64,000 bases of DNA from Bacteroidales bacterium (lineage in GTDB: Bacteria; Bacteroidota; Bacteroidia; Bacteroidales; Bacteroidaceae). This document shows positions 1-7,788 of the stretch, piece by piece (position 1 is the stretch's first letter; each line of letters starts with the position of its first letter). Location: contig SUXQ01000003.1 in assembly GCA_015060905.1 (NCBI GenBank), forward strand, positions 62,001-126,000. The letters are read 5' to 3'. Below the pieces are notes generated by a model. It searched no databases and had not been told where the DNA came from. It was given only the letters and a program-made list of their open reading frames with translations. A program made the translations under genes and the position numbers.

Positions 1-1
1 C

Positions 2-1093
2 GCCGATTGGTCGAGAAACAGCAGCCGCAACATACAGTATATGTACGCAGGAATGCCCGAGACACAGTCGGGAGGATTCTCAATGACCACTATCACCATA
101 GGAAATTCATTCGACGTAGGCAGCGAAAGCAACAATTACAAATCGTCCACATTCAACAAATTTGTAGACAACCTTGAAGGCATAAGGCAGCGCATGGAAG
201 ATAGATACACAGGCACTTTGTACCCACAGAACAGCAGCCTTGCCGGACAAACATTCAACCCCGAGAATGGAACGATAAACAAATACTCGGCAGAAGTGAT
301 GATTCCCGCCTTCCTAAACACATATACGGGACGCGACGGAAAGAACAGCCTGACAGACCTGTTCCCCTCGTTCCTGCACATGCTACCCAACTGGAATATA
401 AAATATGCGGGACTGTCGAAACTTCCGATGTTCCAGAAACACTTCAAGAGCGTAAATGTTACTCACGGCTATAAGAGTGTCTATGCAATAGGCTCGTACA
501 GCACTTACTCTACCTATATGGAGTACACCAACGGGCTGGGCTACATTAATAACACAAGCACAGGCCTGCCCGTGCCAAGCAGCAAATACAACATAAGCAC
601 AGCTTCGATAAATGAATCATTCTCGCCGTTGCTGGGCGTGGATGTTACCACAAACAACAACATTACGTTAGGTGTTAAATATGTAAAATCGCGCGTACTT
701 AACCTGAGCGTGACAGCTATACAGTTGGTCGAGACACACTCGAAAGAACTTGTATTCAATACAGGTTACAAGATTGTCAATCTTAAATTGCTGGGCGCAA
801 GCAGCAAGGCCGACAAGAGCAATAAGGTAAGCAACGACCTTAACCTGAGAGCAGCATTCTCGTTCAAGAACATGACCTCTTTGTGTCGCAGCATCGACAA
901 GGGGACTACACAAGCAACAAGCGGCAATGAATCGTTCAACTACTCACTGTCGGCCGACTATACATACAGTAAAATGCTGAATATGAGCCTGTTCTTTGAA
1001 CGCAAAAAGACTATTCCGTTAATTTCGGCAAGTTCATACCCCACAACAACCACCGACTTTGGCGTGAGTCTTAAATTCTCATTGACAAAATAG
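2..1093 (+). CDS. sprA: Cell-surface protein SprA, C-terminal part (5' truncated by window edge)
   Basis: The reading frame is open from nucleotide 2, so only the last 363 codons of a much longer gene are present. The visible part has alternating short polar and hydrophobic strands, repeated Asn/Ser/Thr-rich turns, and ends in DFGVSLKFSLTK. That ending is typical of the last strand of an outer-membrane beta-barrel. The opening stretch, with an ADWSRNSSRNIQYMYAGMPE-like context, matches what I recognise as the C-terminal region of SprA/Sov. In gliding Bacteroidetes SprA is the giant outer-membrane channel of the type IX secretion system, and homologues also occur in non-gliding gut species. 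A DUF456 gene follows after one base, suggesting co-transcription. Family assignment is from sequence recognition only. Confidence 0.8.
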   Translation, partial: ADWSRNSSRNIQYMYAGMPETQSGGFSMTTITIGNSFDVGSESNNYKSSTFNKFVDNLEGIRQRMEDRYTGTLYPQNSSLAGQTFNPENGTINKYSAEVMIPAFLNTYTGRDGKNSLTDLFPSFLHMLPNWNIKYAGLSKLPMFQKHFKSVNVTHGYKSVYAIGSYSTYSTYMEYTNGLGYINNTSTGLPVPSSKYNISTASINESFSPLLGVDVTTNNNITLGVKYVKSRVLNLSVTAIQLVETHSKELVFNTGYKIVNLKLLGASSKADKSNKVSNDLNLRAAFSFKNMTSLCRSIDKGTTQATSGNESFNYSLSADYTYSKMLNMSLFFERKKTIPLISASSYPTTTTDFGVSLKFSLTK

Positions 1094-1094
1094 T

Positions 1095-1583
1095 ATGGAA
1101 TATATTTTAGTGATACTCGCCTTTATATGCGCACTTGCAGGTGTTGCAGGTTCGGTACTTCCGGCACTGCCGGGTCCCCCGCTCTCTTTTGTGGGACTAC
1201 TGCTGCTGTTGCTATGTGGCGGTAACGAAATTGACACATCTACGATAATCTCAACAGGTATTATCGCACTTATAATAACTATCTTCGACTATATTGCCCC
1301 CGTATGGCTCACAAAGAAGAGTGGCGGCTCGAAATATGGAACATGGGGCGCGGGCATAGGAATGTTTGTGGGGCTGTTCTTTGGAGTGTGGGGAATTATT
1401 GTTTTTCCATTTGCCGGTGCCTTTATCGGAGAATTAATTGCCGAAAAGGATACGGGAAAAGCCCTTAAGACTGCATTTGTATCATTCGTTGCATTTATGC
1501 TGACGACGGGTATAAAATTTATCTATTGTGTGATTATGACAGTATTAATTGTAACCAAAAGCTGGGGTATCATTTGGAACTGA
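1095..1583 (+). CDS. DUF456 domain-containing membrane protein
   Basis: A 162-residue very hydrophobic protein with about four to five membrane segments. The N-terminal signature PALPGPPLSFVG (about residues 24-35) and the glycine-rich central part (GTWGAGIGMFVGLFFG, about residues 76-91) are typical of DUF456 family proteins, whose function is unknown. It starts one base after the sprA stop and is probably translated from the same message. A perfect hairpin follows the stop codon, so the transcript ends here. The position in the inner membrane is inferred from the hydrophobic segments. Confidence 0.85.
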   Translation: MEYILVILAFICALAGVAGSVLPALPGPPLSFVGLLLLLLCGGNEIDTSTIISTGIIALIITIFDYIAPVWLTKKSGGSKYGTWGAGIGMFVGLFFGVWGIIVFPFAGAFIGELIAEKDTGKALKTAFVSFVAFMLTTGIKFIYCVIMTVLIVTKSWGIIWN

Positions 1584-1593
1584 ACTGATATTA

Positions 1594-1631
1594 GCAACAA
1601 AAAACCGAGCCGAGGCTCGGTTTTTTGTTGC
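1594..1631. terminator. Bidirectional terminator between convergent genes
   Basis: A perfect 18-bp inverted repeat (1594-1611 and 1614-1631) with a 2-base spacer. The GC-rich core is flanked by A and T runs, so it can end transcription from both sides: the sprA-DUF456 transcript and the convergent lipoprotein gene. Confidence 0.9.
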
Positions 1632-1635
1632 TCTG

Positions 1636-2487
1636 TTACTGCGCAGTAGCCGCGGCAGCAGCTTCCTCGCTACGTTGCTTGTTTCGCTCGATAAATTCTA
1701 TGTGACGCTGTGCCTCTTGTCGGGCAGCCTCACACTCGCGGATGGAGCGCAACAGCATCGATAGGTCGTATAATTTGGTAATTGCACGAACATCATCTTT
1801 GCGCATAGTGTAGGCGTATGATGATTTTCCTGTAAGCTCTACCTTGATGCTCTTTTCGGCATTAAGAACAATAAAGCCTATTATGCCCTCGTCCTTTCCG
1901 AAACGAAAATCGACACGCTCGGTGGTAACGCCCAAATGCTTGGATGTGTAATTGCTTATAGGGTTGTCCGATTCGGCGTAACTGTCGCCAACCGACACTT
2001 TTACCTTGCTGTGCGAAATTGCTTTTCCACGATAGATAGAGGTAATCGTAAGAACACCATTTTCGTCTACCTGTCCGCGAAGATAGCTGTTCATAAGATT
2101 TTTCATGGGTGCCTGCGAAGCTATCATGAAATTACCAATATCCTGATACTTTTCATCTTTCTCGAATATAATGTCCGCCTTTAGAACCTCGTCAAGTTCG
2201 GCGCGTTTGGCAACAAGCATGCTGTCGAAGCAGGCTACGCTGCGCTGCTGTTCGGCAAGCTCAACCTCGCGCATAAGTTTCATTGCCTCGCGACGGGCAT
2301 TAAAGGCCTTGGGGTAAAGTATTTTCAGACTATCAAGTTCTATTTTTGCATTTTGAAAATTACCTGCCTCGTATGCTGCACGTGCCGACTGCAAAGAGCG
2401 TTGCGCTTTCTCTTCGATAGACTCACCGCAAGCGGCAAACAAGGTCATGCTTATTATCGTTATCAGACAATATACTGTTTTTTTCAT
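1636..2487 (-). CDS. Lipoprotein of unknown function with helical N- and C-termini
   Basis: Predicted 283-residue lipoprotein. The signal peptide MKKTVYCLITIISMTLFAAC has a lipobox with Cys20. Residues about 25-110 are alternating charged helices resembling a TPR-like or coiled-coil stretch (QSARAAYEAGNFQNAKIELD). A beta-rich middle domain follows (about 120-240), then a charged helix ending in an alanine/glutamate tail. The frame stays open a further 23 codons upstream, but the start at 2487 is preferred: it gives the signal peptide, has an AAAGGAAAG-like purine run before it, and a TACTTTTG promoter box lies at 2517-2524 inside the longer frame. I do not recognise the family. A role in the envelope is inferred only from the lipobox. 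Confidence 0.8.
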   Translation of the reverse strand: MKKTVYCLITIISMTLFAACGESIEEKAQRSLQSARAAYEAGNFQNAKIELDSLKILYPKAFNARREAMKLMREVELAEQQRSVACFDSMLVAKRAELDEVLKADIIFEKDEKYQDIGNFMIASQAPMKNLMNSYLRGQVDENGVLTITSIYRGKAISHSKVKVSVGDSYAESDNPISNYTSKHLGVTTERVDFRFGKDEGIIGFIVLNAEKSIKVELTGKSSYAYTMRKDDVRAITKLYDLSMLLRSIRECEAARQEAQRHIEFIERNKQRSEEAAAAATAQ

Positions 2488-2516
2488 AATTCTTTCCTTT
2501 TTTATAAATACTGCGA

Positions 2517-2524
2517 CAAAAGTA
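2517..2524 (-). promoter_or_regulatory. Putative -7 box (TACTTTTG) for the lipoprotein gene
   Basis: Minus-strand TACTTTTG fits the Bacteroidetes TAnnTTTG consensus and lies about 30 bases upstream of the ATG at 2487. It supports the shorter start codon. No clear -33 element is visible. Confidence 0.5.
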
Positions 2525-2629
2525 CAACTAAAATCCGTCAAGAACGAAAAAAGCACTTAAAAAGCCCACTTTTTTCAATAAAAAAAGATGTTTCGCGCAT
2601 ATTTAGTCATAATTGCCGCACAAAAATTG

Positions 2630-2637
2630 TAACTTTG
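2630..2637 (+). promoter_or_regulatory. Putative -7 box (TAACTTTG) for the CCA-adding enzyme gene
   Basis: TAACTTTG is an exact match to TAnnTTTG, 30 bases before the ATG at 2667. Transcription would begin around 2644, so the upstream in-frame ATG at 2646 would have almost no leader. This favours the start at 2667. Confidence 0.6.
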
Positions 2638-2666
2638 TAACATAAATGTTGCGAAAAAAAAGAATT

Positions 2667-4106
2667 ATGTATATACCTACCCGCGAAGAACTACAAAAGA
2701 TACTCGACAAGCCCCTGTTCCACAAAATTTCGGAGACTGCCGATGAATTGGGAATGGAGTGCTACATTGTCGGCGGATATGTTCGCGACATATTTCTGCA
2801 ACGCCCCTCGACTGATATTGATGTTGTTGTTGTTGGCAAAGGAATAGAGATGGCACGTGCTTTCAGCAAAAAATTGGGAAAGGGGGCGCATATTGCCGTT
2901 TATGCAAATTTCGGCACCGCACAGGTTAAATATCGCGACCAAGAGATTGAATTTGTGGGCGCACGCAAAGAGTCGTACAGCCACGATTCGCGCAACCCTA
3001 TTGTGGAGGACGGCACTCTCGAAGATGACCAGAATAGACGCGACTTTACCATAAATGCAATGGCTATATGCCTTAACAGCGACAGATTCGGCGAACTTGT
3101 CGATCCATTCGAGGGCACGTACGACCTTGAGGACCGCATCATCCGCACCCCCTTAGAGCCGGGAATAACTTTCTCGGACGACCCACTGAGAATGTTGCGC
3201 TGCATACGATTCGCCACACAACTGAATTTTTACATAGAGGATGAGACGTTCGAGGCCCTGTGCGAAAATAAAGAGCGTATAAAAATAATCTCACGCGAGC
3301 GCATCAACGAGGAACTGAACAAGATACTGCTCTCGCCCATTCCCTCGAAAGGTTTCATAGAACTTGACAGGTGCGGACTGCTGCAACTAATATTTCCACA
3401 GCTATCCGCAATGCAGGGCGTGGAGACACGTAACGGTAAAAGCCATAAAGAGATGTTCTACCACACAATGGAGGTACTCGACAACGTTGCAGCCAAAAGC
3501 GATAATCTGTGGCTTCGATGGGCAGCCCTTTTGCACGACATTGGAAAGCCGCGCACCAAAAGGTGGGACCCTGTACAATTCTGGACGTTCCACAACCACA
3601 ATGTAGTGGGCGAGAAAATGGTAACACAGATATTCAAGGAATTTAAAATGCCGCAGAACGAGAAGATGCGTTACGTTGCCAAGCTCGTAGGGCTGCACAT
3701 GCGCCCCATAGTAATTGCCGATGATGTTGTAACAGACTCGGCCGTCAGACGCTTGCTTTTTGATGCAGGCGACGACATTGACGACCTAATGTTGCTGTGC
3801 GAGGCGGATATTACCTCGAAAAACGAAGTGCGCAAAAAGAAATTCCTGCATAATTTCCAGATTGTGCGACAGAAGCTGAAAGACATTGAGGAAAAAGACC
3901 GCATACGCAATTTCCAGCCACCCGTGAACGGCGAAGAGATAATGCAGATTTTTGCCCTTGAACCTTGCGCGCTTGTGGGACAGTTAAAAGCCTCCGTAAA
4001 AGATGCAATTCTCGACGGAGCAATCCCCAACGAGCATGATGCAGCCCTAAAATTCATTTTGGAAAAAGCCGCTGCAAAAGGGCTGAAGCCCATAAACGAA
4101 AATTAA
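2667..4106 (+). CDS. cca: CCA tRNA nucleotidyltransferase / poly(A) polymerase family with HD domain
   Basis: A 479-residue class II nucleotidyltransferase that adds or repairs the 3' CCA end of tRNAs. The head domain carries GGYVRD (residues 36-41) and the metal-binding pair in DIDVVV (D50 and D52). The RRDFTINAMA motif follows, then the RNA-binding neck. A C-terminal HD domain has LLHDIGKP with H290/D291, typical of the bacterial PcnB/Cca group carrying a phosphohydrolase-like domain. Poly(A) polymerase is the alternative for this family. In an organism with a single such gene CCA addition is expected, and whether this genome has another cannot be seen here. The start at 2667 has an AAAAAAAAGAATT leader. 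The gene stands alone, ending at a strong hairpin. Confidence 0.9.
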   Translation: MYIPTREELQKILDKPLFHKISETADELGMECYIVGGYVRDIFLQRPSTDIDVVVVGKGIEMARAFSKKLGKGAHIAVYANFGTAQVKYRDQEIEFVGARKESYSHDSRNPIVEDGTLEDDQNRRDFTINAMAICLNSDRFGELVDPFEGTYDLEDRIIRTPLEPGITFSDDPLRMLRCIRFATQLNFYIEDETFEALCENKERIKIISRERINEELNKILLSPIPSKGFIELDRCGLLQLIFPQLSAMQGVETRNGKSHKEMFYHTMEVLDNVAAKSDNLWLRWAALLHDIGKPRTKRWDPVQFWTFHNHNVVGEKMVTQIFKEFKMPQNEKMRYVAKLVGLHMRPIVIADDVVTDSAVRRLLFDAGDDIDDLMLLCEADITSKNEVRKKKFLHNFQIVRQKLKDIEEKDRIRNFQPPVNGEEIMQIFALEPCALVGQLKASVKDAILDGAIPNEHDAALKFILEKAAAKGLKPINEN

Positions 4107-4107
4107 A

Positions 4108-4139
4108 AAAAAATGATGCACCGCGGTGCATCATTTTTT
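4108..4139. terminator. Bidirectional terminator
   Basis: Inverted repeat of 16 bp (4108-4123 and 4124-4139) with A-run and T-run flanks, centred on CCGCGG. It serves the CCA enzyme gene and the convergent GDPD gene. Confidence 0.9.
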
Positions 4140-4158
4140 ATATTGTAAAAAAGACTAT

Positions 4159-4908
4159 CTACTTTTTATTTTTATAAAGAGCAGGAATATCGGTCGTTAC
4201 CTTATCCACCCCCATCTTAAAGAACTTATCAACATCCTCGGGAGTGTTCACGGTCCACACATTAACATCGAGCCCCAACTTGCGAGCCTCCCCTATCCAC
4301 TCGGAATTTTCGTTCAACAACCCCGCAGAATAGTCGAGTCCGTAAAAACCCTTATCTTTAAGTTCCTTAGGTGTCCACGCGCTCTTTTTGTTCGACGCAA
4401 GATAAGAGACTTTCAACCCTTTGTTAAGAGCAATAAGGTCAAGACAATGCTGGCGGCCAAAAGCAATATACTCTACCTTTTTCTGCAAGCCGCGACGCTC
4501 GACAGCCGCTACAATATCCTTAACATCGCCACCCTTAATCTCAATAATAAGTTTAAAACCCGACGGTGCATCCTCCATCACCGCAAGAGCCTCGTCAAAG
4601 GTAGGAATCTTCTCGCCATTGGGTAGACGATAATCGGCAAGGTCGGCAAATTTATGTTCGGCAACCACACGCCCATCGTCCAGCTTGGCATTATGGAAAA
4701 GCACAAGCACTCCATCAGCCGTCTGACGCACATCGCATTCGCTGCCATACACACGCAACGCCATTGCATTTTTCAACGAAGAGATACTATTCTCGTGCGA
4801 CCCTTCAGTCTGCCAATAACCCCTGTGGGCAATAATACGCGAATGTTTGCTTGTGCCACACGACACTAAAAGCAACAGCAACAAATTTGCAAAAAAAATC
4901 TTTCTCAT
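4159..4908 (-). CDS. Glycerophosphodiester phosphodiesterase-like lipoprotein
   Basis: A 249-residue GDPD-family enzyme expected to hydrolyse glycerophosphodiesters to glycerol 3-phosphate and an alcohol. The lipobox LLVSC (Cys17) indicates a lipoprotein anchored outside the cytoplasm. The catalytic pattern is visible: HRG at residues 28-30, E39-N40, the metal-site acid pair E57/D59, H72, then IIEIKG and VWTVN further on. This covers the usual GDPD TIM-barrel length. The start at 4908 gives the best signal peptide. Its first codons and 5' leader are nearly identical to those of the next gene upstream (4970-5923). Confidence 0.88.
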   Translation of the reverse strand: MRKIFFANLLLLLLVSCGTSKHSRIIAHRGYWQTEGSHENSISSLKNAMALRVYGSECDVRQTADGVLVLFHNAKLDDGRVVAEHKFADLADYRLPNGEKIPTFDEALAVMEDAPSGFKLIIEIKGGDVKDIVAAVERRGLQKKVEYIAFGRQHCLDLIALNKGLKVSYLASNKKSAWTPKELKDKGFYGLDYSAGLLNENSEWIGEARKLGLDVNVWTVNTPEDVDKFFKMGVDKVTTDIPALYKNKK

Positions 4909-4923
4909 AATAATATAAATTCT
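4877..4923 (-). repeat. Duplicated gene start, copy A
   Basis: A 47-bp stretch that matches 5892-5938 at 46 of 47 positions by direct alignment. It spans the last 15 bases of the 5' leader and the first 32 bases of coding sequence (MRKIFFA and following leucines). Confidence 0.9.
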
Positions 4924-4969
4924 AAGGTTCACTATTTTATCAGAATTAACATCCGCGCTTTTTCATCGT

Positions 4970-5923
4970 TCAACGGTTACTTTTGCTCAATTTCTTGTTA
5001 AGTTTATAAATCTCTTTACGAATCTGCTTCAAAGTGCCGACTATGAGATAATATTCATACTCTACCACAGAGTCCTTCATTAGCGTCGCACGTTTCAAAG
5101 GAGCTATATATGATGTTGCGTCAGAGTCATATTCCCCTTGAAGGTTAGAGCCGAATCTGCCGGCCAAAAACGAGGTTGCAGAGGGAGAGTATACGGCAAC
5201 GCCCCATTGCTCATCGTCGGTAAATGCCATCCATTGCTCGGTGACTGCCGGGTAGTGTCCCCAAAAATGTTCAGGGTCGCCTATGATAATCTGCTTCACC
5301 TCTGTCTTATCTGTGGGCTGCGCAGTAAATGGATTCGCCCCAAAGTATGAGTGCAGATTTTTGAGCGATGAAATTAAGTATACTGCGGGAATCTCTTGCT
5401 CACACTCTATTCCCTCGCCATATATTGAGTCGGTACGATGGCAGGTCAGACGATTTTTTACGCTGATGACACACCCCTTAATCTCAACCCACTGTTCCAT
5501 TACAGCCTCGGCAGGATGGTTGTTCATATCCCATTGCATCGGGACACATTTCACATATGATGATTTTTTACTCTGTCGACTCTCCAAAATTTGAGCACGA
5601 TTGCGAGCATAGTCGCCCACCTGAATGGGATTCCACGTCCACGGTGACCAAGTGGGACATTGTCCCTCGGCCCTGCGATCGACACTCTTGCCGGCATAAT
5701 ACGACTGCTGAATGTAGCGCCCTTCGTCATAAATATTGACAACATTACGGTCGCTATCTGATTTTGAGATGTAAAATATAGCTCCGCCGCGGGTTAAATC
5801 CTGCTTGAGACAAATCTTTGAATTGCGTAACACAATTTCTGTAGAGGACGCAATATTGGGTGTTTGAGCCGATGCTACAAAACTAAATAGCAGCAACAAA
5901 CTTGCAAAAAAAATCTTTCTCAT
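4970..5923 (-). CDS. Secreted protein of unknown function
   Basis: A 317-residue protein with a cleavable signal peptide (MRKIFFASLLLLFSFVASAQ, likely cleavage after SA). The rest is beta-rich with many aromatic residues, and includes the DLTRGGAIFYI and YIQQSYYAG stretches and PTWSPWTWNPIQ. Such a pattern can occur in galactose-mutarotase-like or glycoside-hydrolase accessory domains, but I do not recognise a family and see no catalytic motif I can name. The start at 5923 was chosen over an in-frame ATG eight codons upstream because of the signal peptide. It lies directly upstream of the GDPD lipoprotein gene on the same strand and may share its transcript. Confidence 0.75.
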   Translation of the reverse strand: MRKIFFASLLLLFSFVASAQTPNIASSTEIVLRNSKICLKQDLTRGGAIFYISKSDSDRNVVNIYDEGRYIQQSYYAGKSVDRRAEGQCPTWSPWTWNPIQVGDYARNRAQILESRQSKKSSYVKCVPMQWDMNNHPAEAVMEQWVEIKGCVISVKNRLTCHRTDSIYGEGIECEQEIPAVYLISSLKNLHSYFGANPFTAQPTDKTEVKQIIIGDPEHFWGHYPAVTEQWMAFTDDEQWGVAVYSPSATSFLAGRFGSNLQGEYDSDATSYIAPLKRATLMKDSVVEYEYYLIVGTLKQIRKEIYKLNKKLSKSNR

Positions 5924-5938
5924 AATAATATAAATTCT
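5892..5938 (-). repeat. Duplicated gene start, copy B
   Basis: Partner of 4877-4923, with one mismatch in 47 bases. It covers the leader and first codons of the secreted-protein gene. Confidence 0.9.
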
Positions 5939-5956
5939 GAAGTCCATTCATACGTA

Positions 5957-5964
5957 CAAAGATA
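5957..5964 (-). promoter_or_regulatory. Putative -7 box (TATCTTTG) for the secreted protein and possibly the GDPD gene
   Basis: Minus-strand TATCTTTG, an exact TAnnTTTG match, 34 bases upstream of the ATG at 5923. The stretch from here to the tRNA (5965-6194) is AT-rich and shows no convincing gene. Confidence 0.6.
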
Positions 5965-6194
5965 ACAAAAGGCGAATGGAGAAAAAAATCAGTTCACTTA
6001 TTTTTTATCCTGAGACGCAATATATCTTATATAAAGATAGCAACAAACGAGCGAGAAAATATATAGTTTGCTTAAATATTTCCCGACAAGTGCAGAATAT
6101 ATTCGAAATTTTCTCAAAGATACTCAAAGTATCTTTTACTATTAGAGTAATAAAAATAAAAAAAGATGCAAGATAAAAGCCTCACATCCACAAG

Positions 6195-6266
6195 TACCCT
6201 CGCTGGGAATCGAACCCAAATCTAAGGTTTAGGAAACCTCCATTCTATCCATTGAACTACAAGGGC
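6195..6266 (-). tRNA. tRNA-Arg (anticodon CCT)
   Basis: The minus strand folds as a complete cloverleaf of about 72 bases. The acceptor stem GCCCTTG pairs with CGAGGGT with two G-T pairs. The D-arm is GTTC-AATGGATA-GAAT, and the T-arm has GGGTTCGATTCCC. The anticodon stem GAGGT/ACCTT closes the loop TTCCTAA, giving anticodon CCT, which reads the rare arginine codon AGG. The 3' CCA is not encoded, so it depends on a CCA-adding enzyme, and a candidate is encoded at 2667-4106. Confidence 0.93.
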
Positions 6267-6306
6267 GCACCAACATGCGCAAAAAAACATGCATAAATAT
6301 CGACTG

Positions 6307-6314
6307 CGAAGATA
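6307..6314 (-). promoter_or_regulatory. Putative -7 box (TATCTTCG) for tRNA-Arg
   Basis: Minus-strand TATCTTCG differs from TAnnTTTG at one position and sits 40 bases upstream of the mature tRNA 5' end. The same variant recurs at 37996-38003 and 51229-51236. Confidence 0.5.
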
Positions 6315-6540
6315 CCCAAACTTTTGCAAATAGAGAAATTTTAGAGGGGGTGTTTTATAAATTATAATATTTGTTTTTATATTCGGCACAAGATTGTCGT
6401 TTGCATAAACATTGGTAATCATTGATAATCAAACAAATAATTAATAGTGCTTAAAAAATCTACAACACACATGTGAAATTTTTCCTTTTTTTCTTTCTTA
6501 TTCAAAAAAAAAGATATTTCTTTGCGAAGAACAAAAAACA

Positions 6541-6800
6541 AATAGTAGTGATGACACACATGCTTGACATAACATCTGCTTTAAGAGCAACGGCTACAAT
6601 CGTTGCTACGACTGCGTGTGGCACTACGACTACGGGCACTACTACGACTACAACCCCTTGGGGGTTATAGTTTATTTTGCCGTTAAGGTTTTACATATTT
6701 CTTTTTATTGTCTGTCAAGGTAACAGACGGCGGCGACAAAAATCTTTTTAATTTTTTTTAAAAAAACAGTTTACAGTTTATTTAACTGCAAATTAATAAT
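6541..6800 (+). promoter_or_regulatory. Candidate threonine attenuator upstream of thrBC
   Basis: This non-operonic stretch holds a threonine-rich leader peptide (6551-6670) followed by several possible hairpins. One is a short stem at the leader's end (6652-6657 with 6661-6666). A second is GTCTGT/ACAGAC (6710-6715 with 6723-6728, extendable by two G-U pairs). An enclosing pairing of TTTTGCCG (6675-6682) with CGG..CAAAA (6731-6741) is followed by a T-rich tract (from 6744). TAGTAGTG just before the leader start (6543-6550) is also complementary to CACTACTA within the Thr codons (6637-6644). A stall at Thr codons could switch between these. The peptide is seen directly, while the switching mechanism is inference. 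Confidence 0.65.
6551..6670 (+). CDS. Threonine-rich leader peptide
   Basis: A 39-residue open reading frame starting MTHMLDITSALRATATIV and ending PWGL. It holds 16 threonines, including runs of four and six consecutive Thr codons separated by one glycine, plus two isoleucines. It lies 176 bases before homoserine kinase and threonine synthase. This is what a thr-operon leader peptide looks like by analogy with ThrL of enterobacteria: ribosome stalling on Thr codons under starvation would prevent premature termination. The frame also runs upstream to an ATG at 6473, but the shorter start after a GTAGTG stretch is more sensible for a leader. It is unlikely to have a function as a protein. Confidence 0.75.
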   Translation: MTHMLDITSALRATATIVATTACGTTTTGTTTTTTPWGL

Positions 6801-6846
6801 CATTTAACACCTATTATTTTTTAAATAGGATAAAAAAACATTTCGT

Positions 6847-7776
6847 ATGAAAAAAGTAAGAGCATTTGCACCTGCAACAGTAGCGAACATGGGTTGCGGT
6901 TTTGATATAATGGGTATGACTCTCAATGGAGTGGGTGACGTTGTAAGTGTTGAAGTTTCCGAGGGCGACGAGCTTATCATTAACAATGTTAGTGGCGTGG
7001 AACTTCCCGAAGATATTGAAAAGAATGTGATAACTCCTGCCGCAAGAGCATTGATGGCAGCTGCGGGCGAGAAGAAAAAACTTGTGTTTACTATCGAGAA
7101 GAAGATTCATCCCGGTAGCGGAATAGGCTCGAGTGCAGCATCGTCGGCGGCAGCCGTATATGCGCTGAACGAGGCTTTGGGCCGACCTTTTGACGATGAA
7201 AAGCTTGTGGAATTTGCAATGGAGGGCGAGAAACTCATAAGCAAGGGTGTGCCGCACGCCGATAATGTTGCGCCTGCCATTCTCGGCGGAGTTGTGCTGT
7301 TGCGCAGCTACGAGCCTCTGGACATTGTACGCCTGCCCGTCCCCGGTAAATTCTGCTGTACAGTGGCTCACCCCGAAATTATGGTAAGCACGGCAATGGC
7401 CCGTCAGGTGCTGCCGAAAGAGATTTCCATGCACACTGCCGTTACTCAGTGGGGTAACGTAGCCGGACTTGTTGCCGGACTTGCGATGGGAGATATTGAT
7501 CTTATGGGTCGCTCGATGATGGACGTTGTTGCCGAGCCGTACAGGAAACAGTTTATTCCCGAATTTGACCGTCTGAAAGAGAAGGTGCTGAAAATGGGCG
7601 CGCTTGCGATGAATATTTCAGGAGCCGGGCCGTCGGTGTTTGCCCTCTCAAAAGACATGCAGACTGCCGAGAGTATAGGCCGTACAATGGAGGAGCATTT
7701 TAAGAGTTTGGGACATAATGCAGATATTTATGTAACAAAGGTGTCGAACAGCGGAGCAAAGATTATTAACGATTAA
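6847..7776 (+). CDS. thrB: Homoserine kinase
   Basis: A 309-residue GHMP-family kinase that phosphorylates homoserine to O-phosphohomoserine, the substrate of the next gene product. The GHMP ATP-binding loop PGSGIGSSAASSA lies at residues 89-101. The N-terminal APATVANMGCGFD stretch and the C-terminal NISGAGPSVFAL stretch are typical of ThrB. Length is as expected for the family. The gene is separated from thrC by 12 bases. In many Bacteroidetes thrB follows a bifunctional aspartokinase-homoserine dehydrogenase, but no such gene lies directly upstream here. The leader peptide does. Confidence 0.95.
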   Translation: MKKVRAFAPATVANMGCGFDIMGMTLNGVGDVVSVEVSEGDELIINNVSGVELPEDIEKNVITPAARALMAAAGEKKKLVFTIEKKIHPGSGIGSSAASSAAAVYALNEALGRPFDDEKLVEFAMEGEKLISKGVPHADNVAPAILGGVVLLRSYEPLDIVRLPVPGKFCCTVAHPEIMVSTAMARQVLPKEISMHTAVTQWGNVAGLVAGLAMGDIDLMGRSMMDVVAEPYRKQFIPEFDRLKEKVLKMGALAMNISGAGPSVFALSKDMQTAESIGRTMEEHFKSLGHNADIYVTKVSNSGAKIIND

Positions 7777-7788
7777 GAGAGTAGAGCC

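Noticed and set aside
5976-6176. Plus-strand 66-codon frame between the secreted protein and tRNA-Arg
   Set aside because: AT-rich, lysine/isoleucine/serine-biased, no ribosome site or promoter, and no recognisable sequence. The stretch is better called non-coding.
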